Positions 26,901-38,000 are shown, counted from the stretch's first letter. The stretch is 64,000 bases of DNA from Amia ocellicauda (GCF_036373705.1 NC_089860.1:36528921-36592920), one strand, 5' to 3'. Notes: generated by a model from the sequence alone, not told the origin. Program-made: numbers and translations.

Positions 26901-28400
26901 TTGACAAGCTGAATAAACGGCCGTGTGGAAGACAGCTGCTGCTGCCATCTGGTAATGGAGAGTTGTAAGTGCAGCCAGAGGCTTTTTGTGCAAAATCAAT
27001 ACCGGCACAAATACATTATTATTATTATGAAAGCACTCACACTGCACACTGCAAAGATAACACACATTAAGTATAGTTTCATCATTAGTGGCAAATAATG
27101 AAATGAGGGCAAATAAATCAAGGGTTTAAAACTATATGGATTAGCAAACTGAATTATTGCATTATAGTACTGGCAAAGCTTGTGCACCACTGTACGATCC
27201 TGTGCATGCAGCTGCAGCTCGGTCTGTAATGCTGTGGCCCCAAACTACAGCGATTACCCCACAGATTATGGGCAGATTATTATGGGCACATCTCCGCTTC
27301 CCGTTTTCAATCAAGTTTGTCCGATCAGTTGTGTGACATTCAGCCCCTGGCAGGCGTCTGCACAGATGGCTCCTCCGCCTGTAACTCTGCACCATCCCCG
27401 CCTGTTTGCGTCGACGCATGACATGTGTTTTTCAGACGCGCACCGGGACGTTCTGGATGGCCGATATATTGGCCCTTTGTCAGACAGCACTGAGCAAACG
27501 ACGCCTCACTGTGTCGATGGCATCGCTCTGTATTCTACCTTCTGTTACTCTTGCACTGCAGTCTCACAGTTCCCGGGGAGCTCAGAGTGTGTTGTGTTGG
27601 CATCAGAAAAGCAAACCAATAAACACAGGTACACAAGCAACAACAGAACAATTCCAGGCAATCACTTAACTAAATGTTCTCTGTCCCAAATGACGGACTG
27701 CACAGAATTTCAATCTGCGTCTCGATTTAAGGAGTCAAGAAAACCCGAAACATGAAACGTGGCCCATTATGGCCTGATGGATGGATTTCACAGTGAAAGA
27801 TGACGATGAAAACTTTGCTTATTAGGTGCTGTGCCAGCGAGTCTTCGAAAAAGTGGTGAAAATAAGAGTAATCATCAGATTCTGGTGAGCAGGATATGTT
27901 GACCAAGTGTAGGAGATGCCTATTTGGAAAGGTTTTAAATCTTGGTGCCAGTAAGACAGCAGAAAGGGTTCTGTCTTCCAAGGCATGGAAAGCCACGTGA
28001 CTCATTTGTGTGATTGCCTTGGTGTGGAGAGAGGGAGACGTGCTGAAATTGGGAACATGAAGAATCGCACGTCGACAGTGAGGAGGCGGCGTCACACACA
28101 TGGATCGGGCGAGAGGACAGGCTGTACAAACATGGGCACCTTGCAGTTGCCCATTGAATTTGGTCGTTTCTACCGCAGTGTCCTCAAAAACCTTCTGCAC
28201 AAAACACAGGGTTTGACCACCATTGTACCAGTTTGTCCAGGGTGAGGCAGCCTTGATCCGTGACTGTGCAACGCTCCCCCCCAGGCCTGAGTAAATGAGC
28301 ATGTTGGGTTCAATAAAAGGCACAGATGCAAGTCTCGTTTCTATGTGGTTTTAATTGAGCTTTACAAACAACAGTCTTTGTGATGTTGGCAGTGAGGCCC
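17951..28400. other. Intergenic region; no gene supported
   Basis: Lies between the 5' side of the PTPRU-like gene and the 3' side of GMEB1. Open frames are short, overlapping, on both strands and unlike any family I know. It includes one copy of a dispersed ACCATAG-type repeat (20,860-21,130), a (CA)10 run near 22,162, and AT-rich segments with many TAATTA or CAATTA words (22.45-22.95 kb, 24.48-24.63 kb) that could be conserved regulatory elements. The human genes between GMEB1 and PTPRU (YTHDF2, OPRD1, EPB41, SRSF4, MECR) are not recognisable here. Confidence 0.6.
20860..21130 (-). repeat. Dispersed ACCATAG-rich repeat family, copy (reverse orientation)
   Basis: The reverse complement carries the same ordered blocks as the copies at 45,590-45,725 and 50,758-50,935: 'gggaataccatga', a 'tggtata' block, a 'cagtgaa' or 'ggtgaagg' block, then 'ggaaacyaytgtaaaacyat' and 'gtgca'. 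It is a moderately diverged interspersed repeat whose name I do not know. Confidence 0.6.
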
Positions 28401-28407
28401 GGGAACT

Positions 28408-28729
28408 CACTAGATCAGTGGTCCTCAAACCCGTCCTGGAGGAGCCCCTGCCCTGCTGGTTTTTGTTCCAACCAGCTCTCAATGACTTAATTGAACTAAT
28501 AATTTCCTAAATCAGAGGCTTTTAATTATTTTAACAGCAGGGGTTTTAAGTTAAGTATAAAATTGTATGAGGAAAATATTAAGGAGACAACTTTTGATCA
28601 GTTTCACAATTCAAATTTAATCAAATTACTTAAATTAAGGGTTCAATTAAGTAATTGAGAGCTCGGTTGGAACAAAAACCAGCAGGCAGGTGGTACTCCA
28701 GGACGGGTTTGAGAACCGCTGCACTAGAT
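28408..28729. mobile_element. hAT-type MITE with 8-bp target duplication
   Basis: A 306-bp element (28,416-28,721) is flanked by identical 8-bp copies of CACTAGAT (28,408-28,415 and 28,722-28,729), the target-duplication length typical of hAT transposons. The ends are imperfect inverted repeats starting CAGTGGTCCTCAAACC on the left and CAGCGGTTCTCAAACC on the right (read inward). The inverted homology continues far inward through 'gctggtttttgttccaacc', making the element largely palindromic. It has no coding capacity, so it is a non-autonomous MITE. Confidence 0.92.
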
Positions 28730-29261
28730 TGAGTACAAAGAAACAGCACAATCCCTCACAAACCCCCTGACCAGAGTGAGCAAACGCCAGCTACGTAAAC
28801 TGGGGAGAATTTGCTATAGGTTAAACATATCCTGCGCAGCTGCTTAATGGATGGCACAGGGAGTACAGTAGGAGGACAAGCAAAGAGGCTACTTTGGGTC
28901 AGTACATATTGAATGGAAGTGAAAGATGCTCACAGAGAAATCACTGGAGTGACAACTTGTTTTTATGCTATCAAAGGACTCAAAGGTAGTGGCTTATCTG
29001 GTAGATCACACGTGCGGTTCTAGTCTACTCTAGAACACAGCAACACAAGAACATCTACAGATGCGCGAAGGGCATTTCAGGCACACCTTTGTTCATTTGG
29101 TTTCTAGTAGTGAAATCCATCCACTTCACAGGTCCATCCAGCCTCTGTTTGAGAGGAACCCAGAGAGCTGGTGCAACTGCAAGGCTGGGAGGATTGTTCC
29201 AAGACCCCTCATCCCCCTTTGAGTCAAGAAAGCACTTCACATTGTGCATCTCTCTCTCTCA

Positions 29262-29302
<41 letters not shown>

Positions 29303-31300
29303 TGCAGACTGAGCTTTAGTGCTCACTAACTCAATGCACAACCACCCCCCCCAGCAGCCATTCAACAGGAGGTTTGATTTGAAGGGACAGAGGGTCACAC
29401 CAAGTCACAGACGAGGAGCAGAAGGTGCACATCTGTCCTCATGTTGTCCCTCTGTATGCCTGGGGTAAACACACTGTGTCACCAGGGCCAAGGCGGTAAA
29501 GGGGCAAAATAATTAACAATATAAAAACAACAACAACCTTAAAACAACTTTGTTAACGCTGACAAAAACAAAAGCACATCGGAAGGGAAGCACTTATTGA
29601 CTCTTGAAGGAAAGCTTGTCCGACTCTTTTATGTACAGTACCCTGTATTTATCGCTTGACATTCACGCATTTTTCACAGGACACCTTATTAACAGCTGTG
29701 GACAGAATATACAGAAAAGCCCGTTACAAACTGGAATCTACACACGTCCAACACCAGCTTCTGTCCCGCTAAAACAAAGGAGAAAACAATAAAAAGTTTG
29801 TAATAATCTACAGATAAGGCGCAGAGAAGTCAACGGCCATCTGAAAAGCGTTGGGTATTTACAACACAGTGCGCGCCGGTGTCTCGTCAGACAGACTGCG
29901 CACAACACAGCGCTCCTGCCCCTCCACAGGTCTTTCCACCGTCAGAGGAGAAATGCACGATTCGAATCTACAGTCCTTCGGGGCCAGAACACACCTCCTG
30001 GTTCCTCCATCCACACGCAGCTCTCCCACCTGCAGAGCCCTGAAGGCCAGCACTGCCCACCGCAGGATCGCACAGGGAAAATGAAACCGAACGGACGTGT
30101 ACCTGTGTGTGGGAGTGGCGCCCGTTCTGACCCCCTTCTGGGCGCTGTGCATTAATTATCTTGGCATCCTTGGCAACTTTTTTAGATTTTTTTCTATTTT
30201 TTTAATATAAAAAAGTGAAAAATAGGACTATGAAAGCTTATATAGCAAATAAAAACCCCTAACTAACAATATTTTACAAAATAACCAGTTCACGTCCTGC
30301 TAATCAGAACGCGGCTTTGATTCGTTGCCTGTCTCCCTGTGACGAGGTGGACACCCATCGCCCTGAGGAAGCCACCAAAAACACGACAGCCTTGTGTGGT
30401 ATCACAGCTTCCACTGATTCTGAAGAATAAATGTGTGTGAGTGACTAATGTGAAGTATGATGGGGAAAACAAAATGAATACATCCATATTTACTGCCAAT
30501 ATAGCCTATATTTTGAGTAGTTTTTTTTCGTTGACAAACCCATCACGGCCGACTGACAGAGGACGTGATTTCACATGCCTCCGCCCGCAGGGTTGGAAGA
30601 GAGCTGACAGGGCTTGAGAATGAAGACTTGATACCACTGGTACGTTCGTATTTTGGCGACTTCCCCCAGAACAGAGGGGATCCGGACCGATCCGCAGGGG
30701 GCGGGTCTGATCTACAGACCGGTAAGTTTGAAGTCCGCTGTCGTCCACACTATAGCCTGACAGGAACACACAAAACTGTGAACCGCAAATCCAAGGTGGG
30801 AAAAAATTAGTGAAAAGCAAATTTCTTACCAACCTGCTCTGACAACAAACAAACCAGGAAGGAGCAAAATAAAAAATAAAAAGTCATGTAACGCTGTGAT
30901 GTCATACTTGGTCTTTTTTCTCTTTCTTTCTTGGTTCAGGTTTTCCTTTAAAGAAATGCGAATCAGTCCAGTCCACGGAGGGGTAAAGCTGGCGATAATC
31001 GAACAGCCAAAACTGGTACAGCTTAATTCATGGCATCAGCCCCAGCCCCACACGCACACGCACTCCGCTGGTTTCATCCCTGTCAACACTCTGTCATGTG
31101 GGGACCAGTCCCTGCAGCCGAACACTTCTCCACCGCAGTGGATTTTGCACGAAGGATGTCTGACGTTTCCGAATCCGGCAGCGCAATCTATCAAAGGGGG
31201 GATGAGGACGCGGCGCAGCTCTGAGCCCAGACCCCCGCGGATGCATTAATCACCGGTCCATCCGCCTGTCCTGCCTGCGGACGCGGACGCCGGCCCGCCC
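28730..31300 (-). other. Downstream flank and possible 3' UTR of GMEB1
   Basis: No coding exon is recognisable. The 3' UTR of GMEB1 must begin at 31,300 and run leftward, but I cannot place its poly(A) site with confidence. A minus-strand ATTAAA-like signal occurs in the T-rich stretch near 30,200. A (CA)n microsatellite lies at 29,263-29,299. Confidence 0.35.
29263..29299. repeat. (CA)n microsatellite
   Basis: Thirty-seven bases of uninterrupted AC dinucleotide, following a short TC run. Confidence 0.95.
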
Positions 31301-32043
31301 TCACTTGGCCTCCTGCTCGTCCGCGTTCTCCTCCTCGATGACCACGATCTGCACGTCGTGGAGCTGCTCCTGGTGCTCGATCTGCACGCCCTCCACCTCC
31401 TCCATCTCGCCTTGCACCACCACGCCCGCACCCTCCCCCTCGCCCATCTCCATCTCGCCCTGCACCACCACGCCACCCTCCTCCCCGGCGCCCTCGGCCA
31501 GCTGCAGGCCCATGACCGCGTGGTGGTGCCTGGCCTCGCTGCCGTGCTCTGGCGCCGGGTCGATCTCAATGACGGTCGTGTGCGTCTGGCCCTCGTCCTC
31601 CGCCTCCCCCAGGCCCTCCTCCAGGCCCTCCTGCACCAGCACCGCCCCCTCCACCACCTCGCCCTCCTCCTGCCCTCCGTTCCTGCCGCCAGCACCGCCT
31701 TCCTCCTCCTCTCCTTCCTCCTCCTCCTCCTCCTCCTCCTCCTGGGAGAGCTCCACCAGCTCCACCGGGCTCACCATGGTCCCCAGCTGGCCGGGGTCCT
31801 GCACTGCCGTGGCACTCAGCAGCGTCAGGCTGGACGAGGGGTGGAAGGTGATGGTGTCCGCTTTGCCGCCGAGCCCCGCGGTGGAGGTGGTGTAGCGTGT
31901 GAAGAGCTGGGAGCCGGCCGGCAGGGTGTGCAGCGTCACGGGGCTGGACTGCTGCGCCAGGGTGGCCACCGGCAGCCCCGCCATGGTGAACGGCTGCCCC
32001 ATGGAGGAGATAGTGATGGGGGAGAGGACGGTGAACTGCTGGC

Positions 32044-32078
<35 letters not shown>

Positions 32079-32247
32079 GAGACACCAGGGCTGAGCAGCG
32101 TGGTGGAGGCCGGCCTCTGCAGCCGTGGACGCTTGGACGGCGGCTTAGAGGAGCCCAGAGACATGAGCACCACGTTCTGCACGGGCTGCGGCCGCTGGCG
32201 CCACTCGCGGGACTGTCTCCTCTGCTCCTCCAGCTGCCGCTCCAGGT
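31301..32247 (-). CDS. gmeb1: GMEB1 last coding exon: coiled coil, polyQ and acidic tail
   Basis: Encodes residues 316-630 and the TGA stop (31,303-31,301). It opens with a charged helix ([19 protein letters not shown]), then a probable nuclear localisation cluster [12 protein letters not shown] (about 350-361), then a run of 11 glutamines (about 373-383) coded entirely by CAG. A Ser/Thr/Gln-rich stretch ([18 protein letters not shown]) resembles activation regions. The last third is acidic and ends in several VVIEE/VVVQGE-type repeats. The exon is very GC-rich, which leaves long antisense frames open. Confidence 0.93.
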
Positions 32248-35200
32248 CTGGGGACGAAACGGGGGCGAGATCAGTCCCTTACTCCCATTTCGGCACAGCG
32301 GCCGTATTCCCTGCTCTCAACAGAACAAGCCCTTCACTACCACAAAGCAGAACCGCGCACTGTATTCTGTACTTCGCTCTCAATTCACTTCCCTCTTCAG
32401 GGGTCTGTGCCACTAACGAGGCAGAGAACAGGATGGAGAGCCCTAATTGGATGGAGGACTGGCAAGAGCAAAGGTCTGATAAAAACCCTCTGAAGCTTAC
32501 ATGGCCAATTCACCCAGCCTCCTCGTGTCTGCCGGGCCGCGCGTGACTGTGTTTGTGTTTGTGTGTCAGTATGCGTGACCCGCGCTGTGCCACCCTCCCA
32601 GTGCGCTCACCTGTCAGCGTGCTGTGGACATGCTCCTGGCTCTCGTGCGTCTGGCTCCGGCGGTTCTCCAGCGCTCTCTTCACCGAGTCCAGCAGCCCGA
32701 ACATCTGGGCCAGGTTGTTCAGGACAGCCGCATCTGCTGGGCAACACAAGAGCGATAAAGTGGGGGTCAGGTGAGAAACACACAACGCAGCCTGATGTTT
32801 CTTCTCTCCCGTGTGTCTAATGGTTCCCTCTTTCCTCCCCTGGTCGTCTGTATTACTGTCTTGAGTTTCTGCGCCGTAAATATTACTGTCCAGATGAATG
32901 TATACACCCCCCCGCCCATCCCGGTGTGTTTTAATCCATGGCTACCAGTCTGTGACAGCCACCGCACTCAGTACAGATGACCCCTACCAGTGCCTACCTG
33001 GTTCCTGCAAGGCCGCCTGCCCGCTCCTCAGCTGCACCCCCCTCAGCAGTGCCAGAAGCTCGGTGCGGATGTTGGCCACCACCTCGCCCATCAGGCCCAC
33101 GTCGGCGATTCCCTTCCAGAAGCTGAGCGTCTCCTCTGTGGAGGGAAGAGGGCAGCGAGGCACACGTTCAGACCCCCGTGCAGCGCCTTCCTGAGGTTTC
33201 ACCCCTCGCTCAGGCTCAGAGACACCAGGGAACATATGCTGTCTGGTTGTCTGCTGTACTGGTGTACTCCTCATTTAAACATTTAAAAACACCCCGTCTC
33301 CACTCACACCAAGACAATGTCTCGATTCTCTAGTCCCTGTATTTCTATGTCTACCGGGAACGCTAAAGCTATGCACAGAGAGGGCTGAGGAGATGTGCTC
33401 AACACATCTTCCCTGTTTGCACTTCCTTTCATTCACCTTCGGCAAGCTTGGCCAAGACGGGTTTGTTTAATGCCACGCGTACTTACCACGGTAATAACAT
33501 CAGACTAAACACACACCCGATACACACAACTTCTGTACAGGCATGTGGGGTGAGTGAGAGAGAGCGAGCTAGAGAGAGCAAGAGAGAGCTCACTTGGGAA
33601 AGGCTGCACCTCACAGGAAGCAGAGGGGAAGGAGCTAATGACAGTCTGGCAGATCCCCGTCCCACGAGGAAACTCACCAGAGATGTCCTCCATGTCCTTC
33701 TTGGACTCCGGCTCGGTGGCCAAGGTGACGCCCGCAGTCACAGCCTGGCTCCACTCCACCACCTCCTCCGGCCGCTCCTCGCTCACCATCACCTGGGCGC
33801 CATTGCCTGTGCACAGCAAGAGAACTGAGGCCGCAGTCACACTGGGGGAGGCCAGCCTCGATCGGTACCGAGGACCATCCATGGGCCTGATGCCTACAGC
33901 ACCCGCGTCCTAGTCTGAAGCTCGAATACTCTACAAGGACAACTATCTTTTAAACAACAAACTCAGTCTGCCAAATTGGAAGCTGTAGGCATTCAGGGTA
34001 ATGTAAGTAGATGGATTATGAACTGGTTGATGTCTAGGAAACAGAGGGTGTCGATTAGAGGAGTCGCTTCTAACTGGAGTGAGGTTGTTAGTGGAGATCC
34101 ACAGGGATCAGTATTAGGGCCTGTGGTTTTTCTAATCTATATTAATGATCTGAACTCTGGGATAGTTAGCAAACTTGTCACATTTGCAGATGATACTAAA
34201 ATAGGTGGCTCAGCAGATACAATCTCGGCAGCACAGGCTATTCAAAGGGACTTAGATAATATTCAGTTGTGGGCCGACACCTGGCAGATTAAATTCAATG
34301 TGGACAAGTGCAAGATAATACACGCAGGTAACAAAAATGTCCCTATAATTACACTATGGGAGGAAAAAAACTAGATGAAGTAACGCATGAGAAAGACCTA
34401 GGGGTCTATGTGGACTCCTCACTTTCTCCATCCAAACAATGTGGGGAAGCAATAAAAAAGGCCAACACAATGCTAGGGTATATTGTCAAAAGTGTAGAAT
34501 TGAGAACAAGGGCAGTAATGTTCAGACTGTACAATGCACTAGTTAGAGCTCATCTGGATACTGTGGACAGTTCTGGGCTCCACACTTCAAGAAAGATATC
34601 GCTGCTCTAGAGGCAGTTCAGAGGAGAGCAACCAGACTTATTCCAGGTCTGAAGGGACTGTCCTACTGAGAGACTGAGGAACTGAACCTTTTCACCCTGG
34701 AACAGAGGAGACTACATGGGGACTTGATTCAAGTTTTCAAAATCATGAAGGGCATCGACCACATCAAACCAGAGGAGCTTTTCCAGATCAGCAGGGACAC
34801 ACGCACCCGGGACACAAATGGAAATTGGGCTTCAAGGCATTCAAGACAGAAAACAGGAGACACTTCTTCACACAGAGAGGCGTCACAATCTGAACAAACT
34901 CCCCAGCGATGTGGCTGAAGAGACAATTTGGGAACATTCAAAAACAGACTGGATAGGATCCTTGATCACTTAGTTATTAATGGACACCAAACGAGCACGA
35001 TGGGGCGAATGGCCTCCTCTCGATTGGACACTTTCTTACATTCTTGTGTTTCTTAACACTGGTGTGGTTTTATACTCAGGAGGTCTTTAAAAACTCCAAC
35101 CAGTTCCTGGTCAACCCAGAAGAAATCGCAGCTCCAAGCTCACCTTGTGGGGACGTGGGCGTCTGCACCACCCCGCTCTGCTGCCCGGGGAAGCGAGTGT

Positions 35201-37126
35201 TGTTGATCAGCAAGTCAAACTTGGTGCTGCGGCAGGTGTTGGTGCAGACCTGGTCGTGCTGGTAGAAGTCAATCTGCCCAGAGTCCATCATCTTCCTGAA
35301 GCACGGGAGGGACAGAAAGACAGGCACGGTCAAATCAGCGCAGAGGTCGGAGGGGAGGGGGCTGAGTTCCCATTCAAGTTGAAAGACAGCCTTTACCGAA
35401 TTGGAAGAGCCTTCTGACCTGACAATCAGCAGGTCAGAAGGCTCTTCCCATTAGGTTATGGCTGTCTCTTTTTGGGTAATAACCTAACGTTTCATCTCTC
35501 ACAGAAAACCGCAGCTCACCTAAGCATGACCCCTCCCAGACGGATGGCTCGCTTCCAGTCCTTCAGGGTAGCCTTTCCCGCCAGGTGCACGAACTGCTTG
35601 GGGCTGATCAGCTGCTCATTATACTGTAAGACAAGACAGGCCGCTTAGAAGCTCGGCAGTGCCCCCCCGTGGCAGGCCAGTACAGTCTCTCCCTCCATCC
35701 CGGGACAGGGCGAGAGGACTACGCCCGGCTCATCCACACGAGGACTGGAGCACGGAACATAACCCCCCCTGGGCTGACCTTGACGCATTTGACATTGATC
35801 CCAGGACACACGAACTTCTTCCACAGCAGCACAGCCTTGCTCTCTCCACAGGTGATCGGGTAGCCGAACTCCACCTCCTCGCCGTCCCCCGCCGTCTCAT
35901 CTGCAGACGGGCACACGGCACAACCCATCAGAGTCTGCTCCACCTCTCCGGGCAACAACACCTGCCAGTTTGGTGTTTATCCCCAAATCGAATCCCCGCT
36001 CATGATGATTGTGAAACTATTTGAAATCCCTAGAATCACTCAGTCCAGCCAACCATTATCGACACATCACACATGCATGCATGCAGACGTTCAGACCAGC
36101 AATAGGAGCCTCCATGCATCATGGGCCCGCCTGCCTGGGAGCTTGTGCCACCCCCGAGACCCCCGCGCCCTGCTGCCCACTCACCCGGGTGCGTCTCCAT
36201 TGACACGACAGCTGCGTCGGTCTCTGCCGTGTCTTCACACATCCTGGGGAGGAGAGAGGATTATATCCCACTTAGTCAGCCTGTGTGGCTTTGTGCCTGG
36301 GAGGGGCGGACAGAGTGATTGAGGCCGATCTTCAGCAGCTGTATAAATGGGTCAGTGCATGTAAAAATAATATGATATATTGTAACAATTGTAAGTTGCC
36401 CTGGAATATACATATAATAATCATCATCATCTCCATAATCCACCAGTACACGTGAAAGAAAGCAAGCACTGCTCACTCCAGCTGAGAATGCAGCTTGTTA
36501 CTGTTTGTGTGTGTGTTTGTGTGAGGGCATGTGCCCACAGGCACGCACAAACACAGATTCTTGCAAATAGAAGAACTGTGGCCAAAAACCGTCTAGTATA
36601 GAGTTTCCTGAAGACCTGGCTTACGATCCTAATCTTGCATTATTGGGATATATTGTGCACCAAAAACACAAACATACCAAAGAGACACTGAGCCAATACA
36701 CATTTGATAAACACAAGTAACACAAATCAGAATTTCAAGTCCAATGGTGGGCTGTCACTCACAGTCCCAGTTTTTGTTTTGTATTGTTTCTTACTGATCC
36801 AGCGCCTAATGGCTTATATTTATGGCTTATAACGTTCACAGTGTGATGACTACACATGATGCAGCAACACATCCCAGCTGTGTTGTGTCCACCCCCTTCC
36901 ACCACAGTGAGAACTTGGAAAAATAAAATCTAGGACGTCGGTGTCACTTCCTGGACTGCGCTTCTGCAAACCAGACATGCATCAGCGGGAGGCCGGCGGC
37001 GGTTTACCCCTGTTGCATGGGCTGCAGCTGCAGGATGACTTGCGACTTGTTGCGGTCAGCAGGGTCGCCCTCCTCCTTCACCACCACCACGTCCCCCATG
37101 GACACCGAGACCTCCGTGCTCGCCAT
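31301..37126 (-). CDS. gmeb1: GMEB1, glucocorticoid modulatory element-binding protein 1 (complete coding region)
   Basis: Nine coding exons on the minus strand, in order: 37,126-37,008; 36,243-36,185; 35,900-35,779; 35,623-35,520; 35,295-35,144; 33,806-33,678; 33,135-32,998; 32,733-32,611; 32,247-31,301. All introns are GT-AG and the phases fit (2,1,0,2,1,1,1,1), giving 1,893 nt and 630 residues, somewhat longer than human GMEB1 (about 570). The protein starts [19 protein letters not shown] and has [12 protein letters not shown] before the first junction, as in GMEB1 rather than GMEB2. A SAND domain spans about residues 68-150. The start codon lies 18 bases inside an exon whose acceptor is CTCCCCACAG, so exon 1 is noncoding. 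GMEB1 is a nuclear factor that, with GMEB2, binds the glucocorticoid modulatory element and tunes steroid-receptor responses. Oddities: an 11-residue polyglutamine run, a glutamate-rich C-terminal third, and LINE fragments antisense in two introns. Confidence 0.95.
32045..32077 (-). repeat. (CAG)11 trinucleotide repeat encoding polyglutamine in GMEB1
   Basis: Eleven uninterrupted CAG codons on the coding strand (CTG on the plus strand). Being a pure repeat, it is likely length-polymorphic. It lies between the probable nuclear localisation cluster and the Ser/Thr/Gln-rich region. Confidence 0.97.
32611..33806 (-). CDS. gmeb1: GMEB1 central exons (three exons)
   Basis: Exons 33,806-33,678, 33,135-32,998 and 32,733-32,611, all phase 1 in and out, so each could be skipped without a frameshift. 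They encode about residues 186-315. The segment [15 protein letters not shown] followed by a leucine-rich [16 protein letters not shown] helix, and the [20 protein letters not shown] helix, look like helical oligomerisation regions. GMEB proteins are known to dimerise and to bind partners outside the SAND domain. Confidence 0.9.
33975..35056 (+). mobile_element. Decayed CR1/L2/Rex1-like LINE, copy 2 (5'-truncated, reverse transcriptase remnant)
   Basis: A non-LTR retrotransposon fragment antisense to GMEB1, in the intron between 33,807 and 35,143. The predicted peptide has reverse transcriptase hallmarks: [20 protein letters not shown] and the FADD active-site motif (coded at 34,183-34,194), followed by [16 protein letters not shown] and [13 protein letters not shown]. 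The reading frame is broken: the FADD frame ends near 34,374, the next block is in another frame (34,356-34,610) and the final block (from about 34,724) in a third. The conserved 3' end matches copies 1 and 3. It cannot be active. Confidence 0.93.
35144..35900 (-). CDS. gmeb1: GMEB1 SAND-domain exons (three exons)
   Basis: Exons 35,900-35,779, 35,623-35,520 and 35,295-35,144 encode the DNA-binding SAND domain. Visible landmarks are [20 protein letters not shown], then [18 protein letters not shown] with the signature KDWK at about residues 121-124, then [16 protein letters not shown]. The His/Cys cluster [10 protein letters not shown] supplies likely zinc ligands of the C-terminal SAND module, as known for GMEB1. 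No key residue appears to be missing. Confidence 0.95.
35381..35472. repeat. Near-palindromic element with perfect 19-bp stem
   Basis: Arms at 35,403-35,421 (GGAAGAGCCTTCTGACCTG) and 35,430-35,448 are exact reverse complements separated by 8 bases. Weaker complementarity extends outward to GACAGCC / GGCTGTC. Read on the minus strand, the flanking words 'cctaatgggaagagccttct' vaguely recall a tRNA-derived SINE head, so it may be a foldback of a SINE fragment. It fills about 40% of the 224-bp GMEB1 intron between the exons at 35,520-35,623 and 35,144-35,295. Confidence 0.85.
36330..36435 (+). mobile_element. Degenerate fish SINE-like fragment
   Basis: The sequence 'gtataaatgggtcagtgcat' followed by 'aataatatgatatattgtaa' and 'caattgtaagttgccctgga' matches the general layout of the fish SINE tail also seen at 7,955-8,056, then runs into ATAATCATCATCATC. 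It lies in the GMEB1 intron between the first two coding exons. Confidence 0.5.
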
Positions 37127-37379
37127 GGCTGCGTCACAGGGCACTGTGGGGAGACAACGCAGGGCCCCACGCTGGGTCAGGCACACCAGTCCTGGGGCAG
37201 AGATTTTCCCCAGTGGACAGATACCAGTCTAGCCGGGGCAGAGATCCAGGCTGACCATTTACCTTTTTAATGAATACATCAATACACAACGTACCTGTTG
37301 ATGTTGCTTTGTCTGTAATCTGTAACGACAGTGTATTTCTACAGCATTGTTGCGATTGAACGAAACAACGAATCATTAC

Positions 37380-38000
37380 TCTATATCAATGATCTGGACT
37401 CTGGGATAGTTAGCAAAATTGTCAAATTTGCAGATGATACTAAAATAGGTGGCTCAACAGATACGAGTGCAAGGTAATACACGCAGGTAACAAAAATGTC
37501 CACTATAATTACACTATGGGAGGAACAGAACTAGATCCACACTTCAAGAAAGATATCGCTGCTCTAGAGGCAGTTCAGAGGAGAGCAACCAGACTTATTC
37601 CAGGTCTGAAGGGAATGTCCTACTGAGAGACTGAGGACCTGAACCTTTTCACCCTGGAACAGAGGACTACGTGGGGACTTGATCCAAGTCTTCAAAATCA
37701 TGCAAGGCATCGACCACATCAAACCAGAGGAGCTTTTCCAGATCAGCAGGGACACACGCACCCGGGGACACAAATGGAAATTGGACTTCAAGGCATTCAA
37801 GACAGAAAACAGGAGACACTTCTTCACACAGAGAGGCGTCACAATCTGAACAAACTCCCCAGCGATGTGGCTGAAGAGACAATTTGGGAACATTCAAAAA
37901 CAGACTGGATAGGATCCTTGATCACTTAGATATTAATGGACACCAAACGAGCACGATGGGGCGAATGGACTCCTCTCGATTGTAAACTTTGTTATGTTTC
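37380..38000 (+). mobile_element. Decayed CR1/L2/Rex1-like LINE, copy 3 (internally deleted)
   Basis: Aligns by eye with copy 2 from its position 34,138 onward but lacks two internal blocks: one equivalent to about 34,219-34,312, and one equivalent to about 34,376-34,578. The tail, from 'ggcgtcacaatctgaacaaa' to the end, closely matches the other copies. It lies in the first GMEB1 intron (37,144-40,531), again antisense to the gene. Not coding. Confidence 0.9.

Noticed and set aside
27180..27755. 191-codon plus-strand open frame
   Set aside because: No signature of any family, no supporting splice or promoter signals, and an unrelated overlapping frame of similar quality exists.
31358..32416. 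Long plus-strand open frame (352 codons) and a second of 196 codons at 31,305-31,895
   Set aside because: They lie antisense to the GC-rich last coding exon of GMEB1; the composition (leucine/histidine or serine/proline runs) is the mirror of its CAG and GAG codons. No independent start context or family match.
33976..34610. Intact reverse transcriptase gene
   Set aside because: FADD and other motifs are visible, but the frame shifts at least twice, the 5' part is missing and no endonuclease domain is present. It is a dead LINE fragment.
35403..35448. tRNA gene
   Set aside because: The sequence recalls a tRNA-derived SINE head, but the two arms are simple inverted copies and no cloverleaf with A and B boxes can be drawn.
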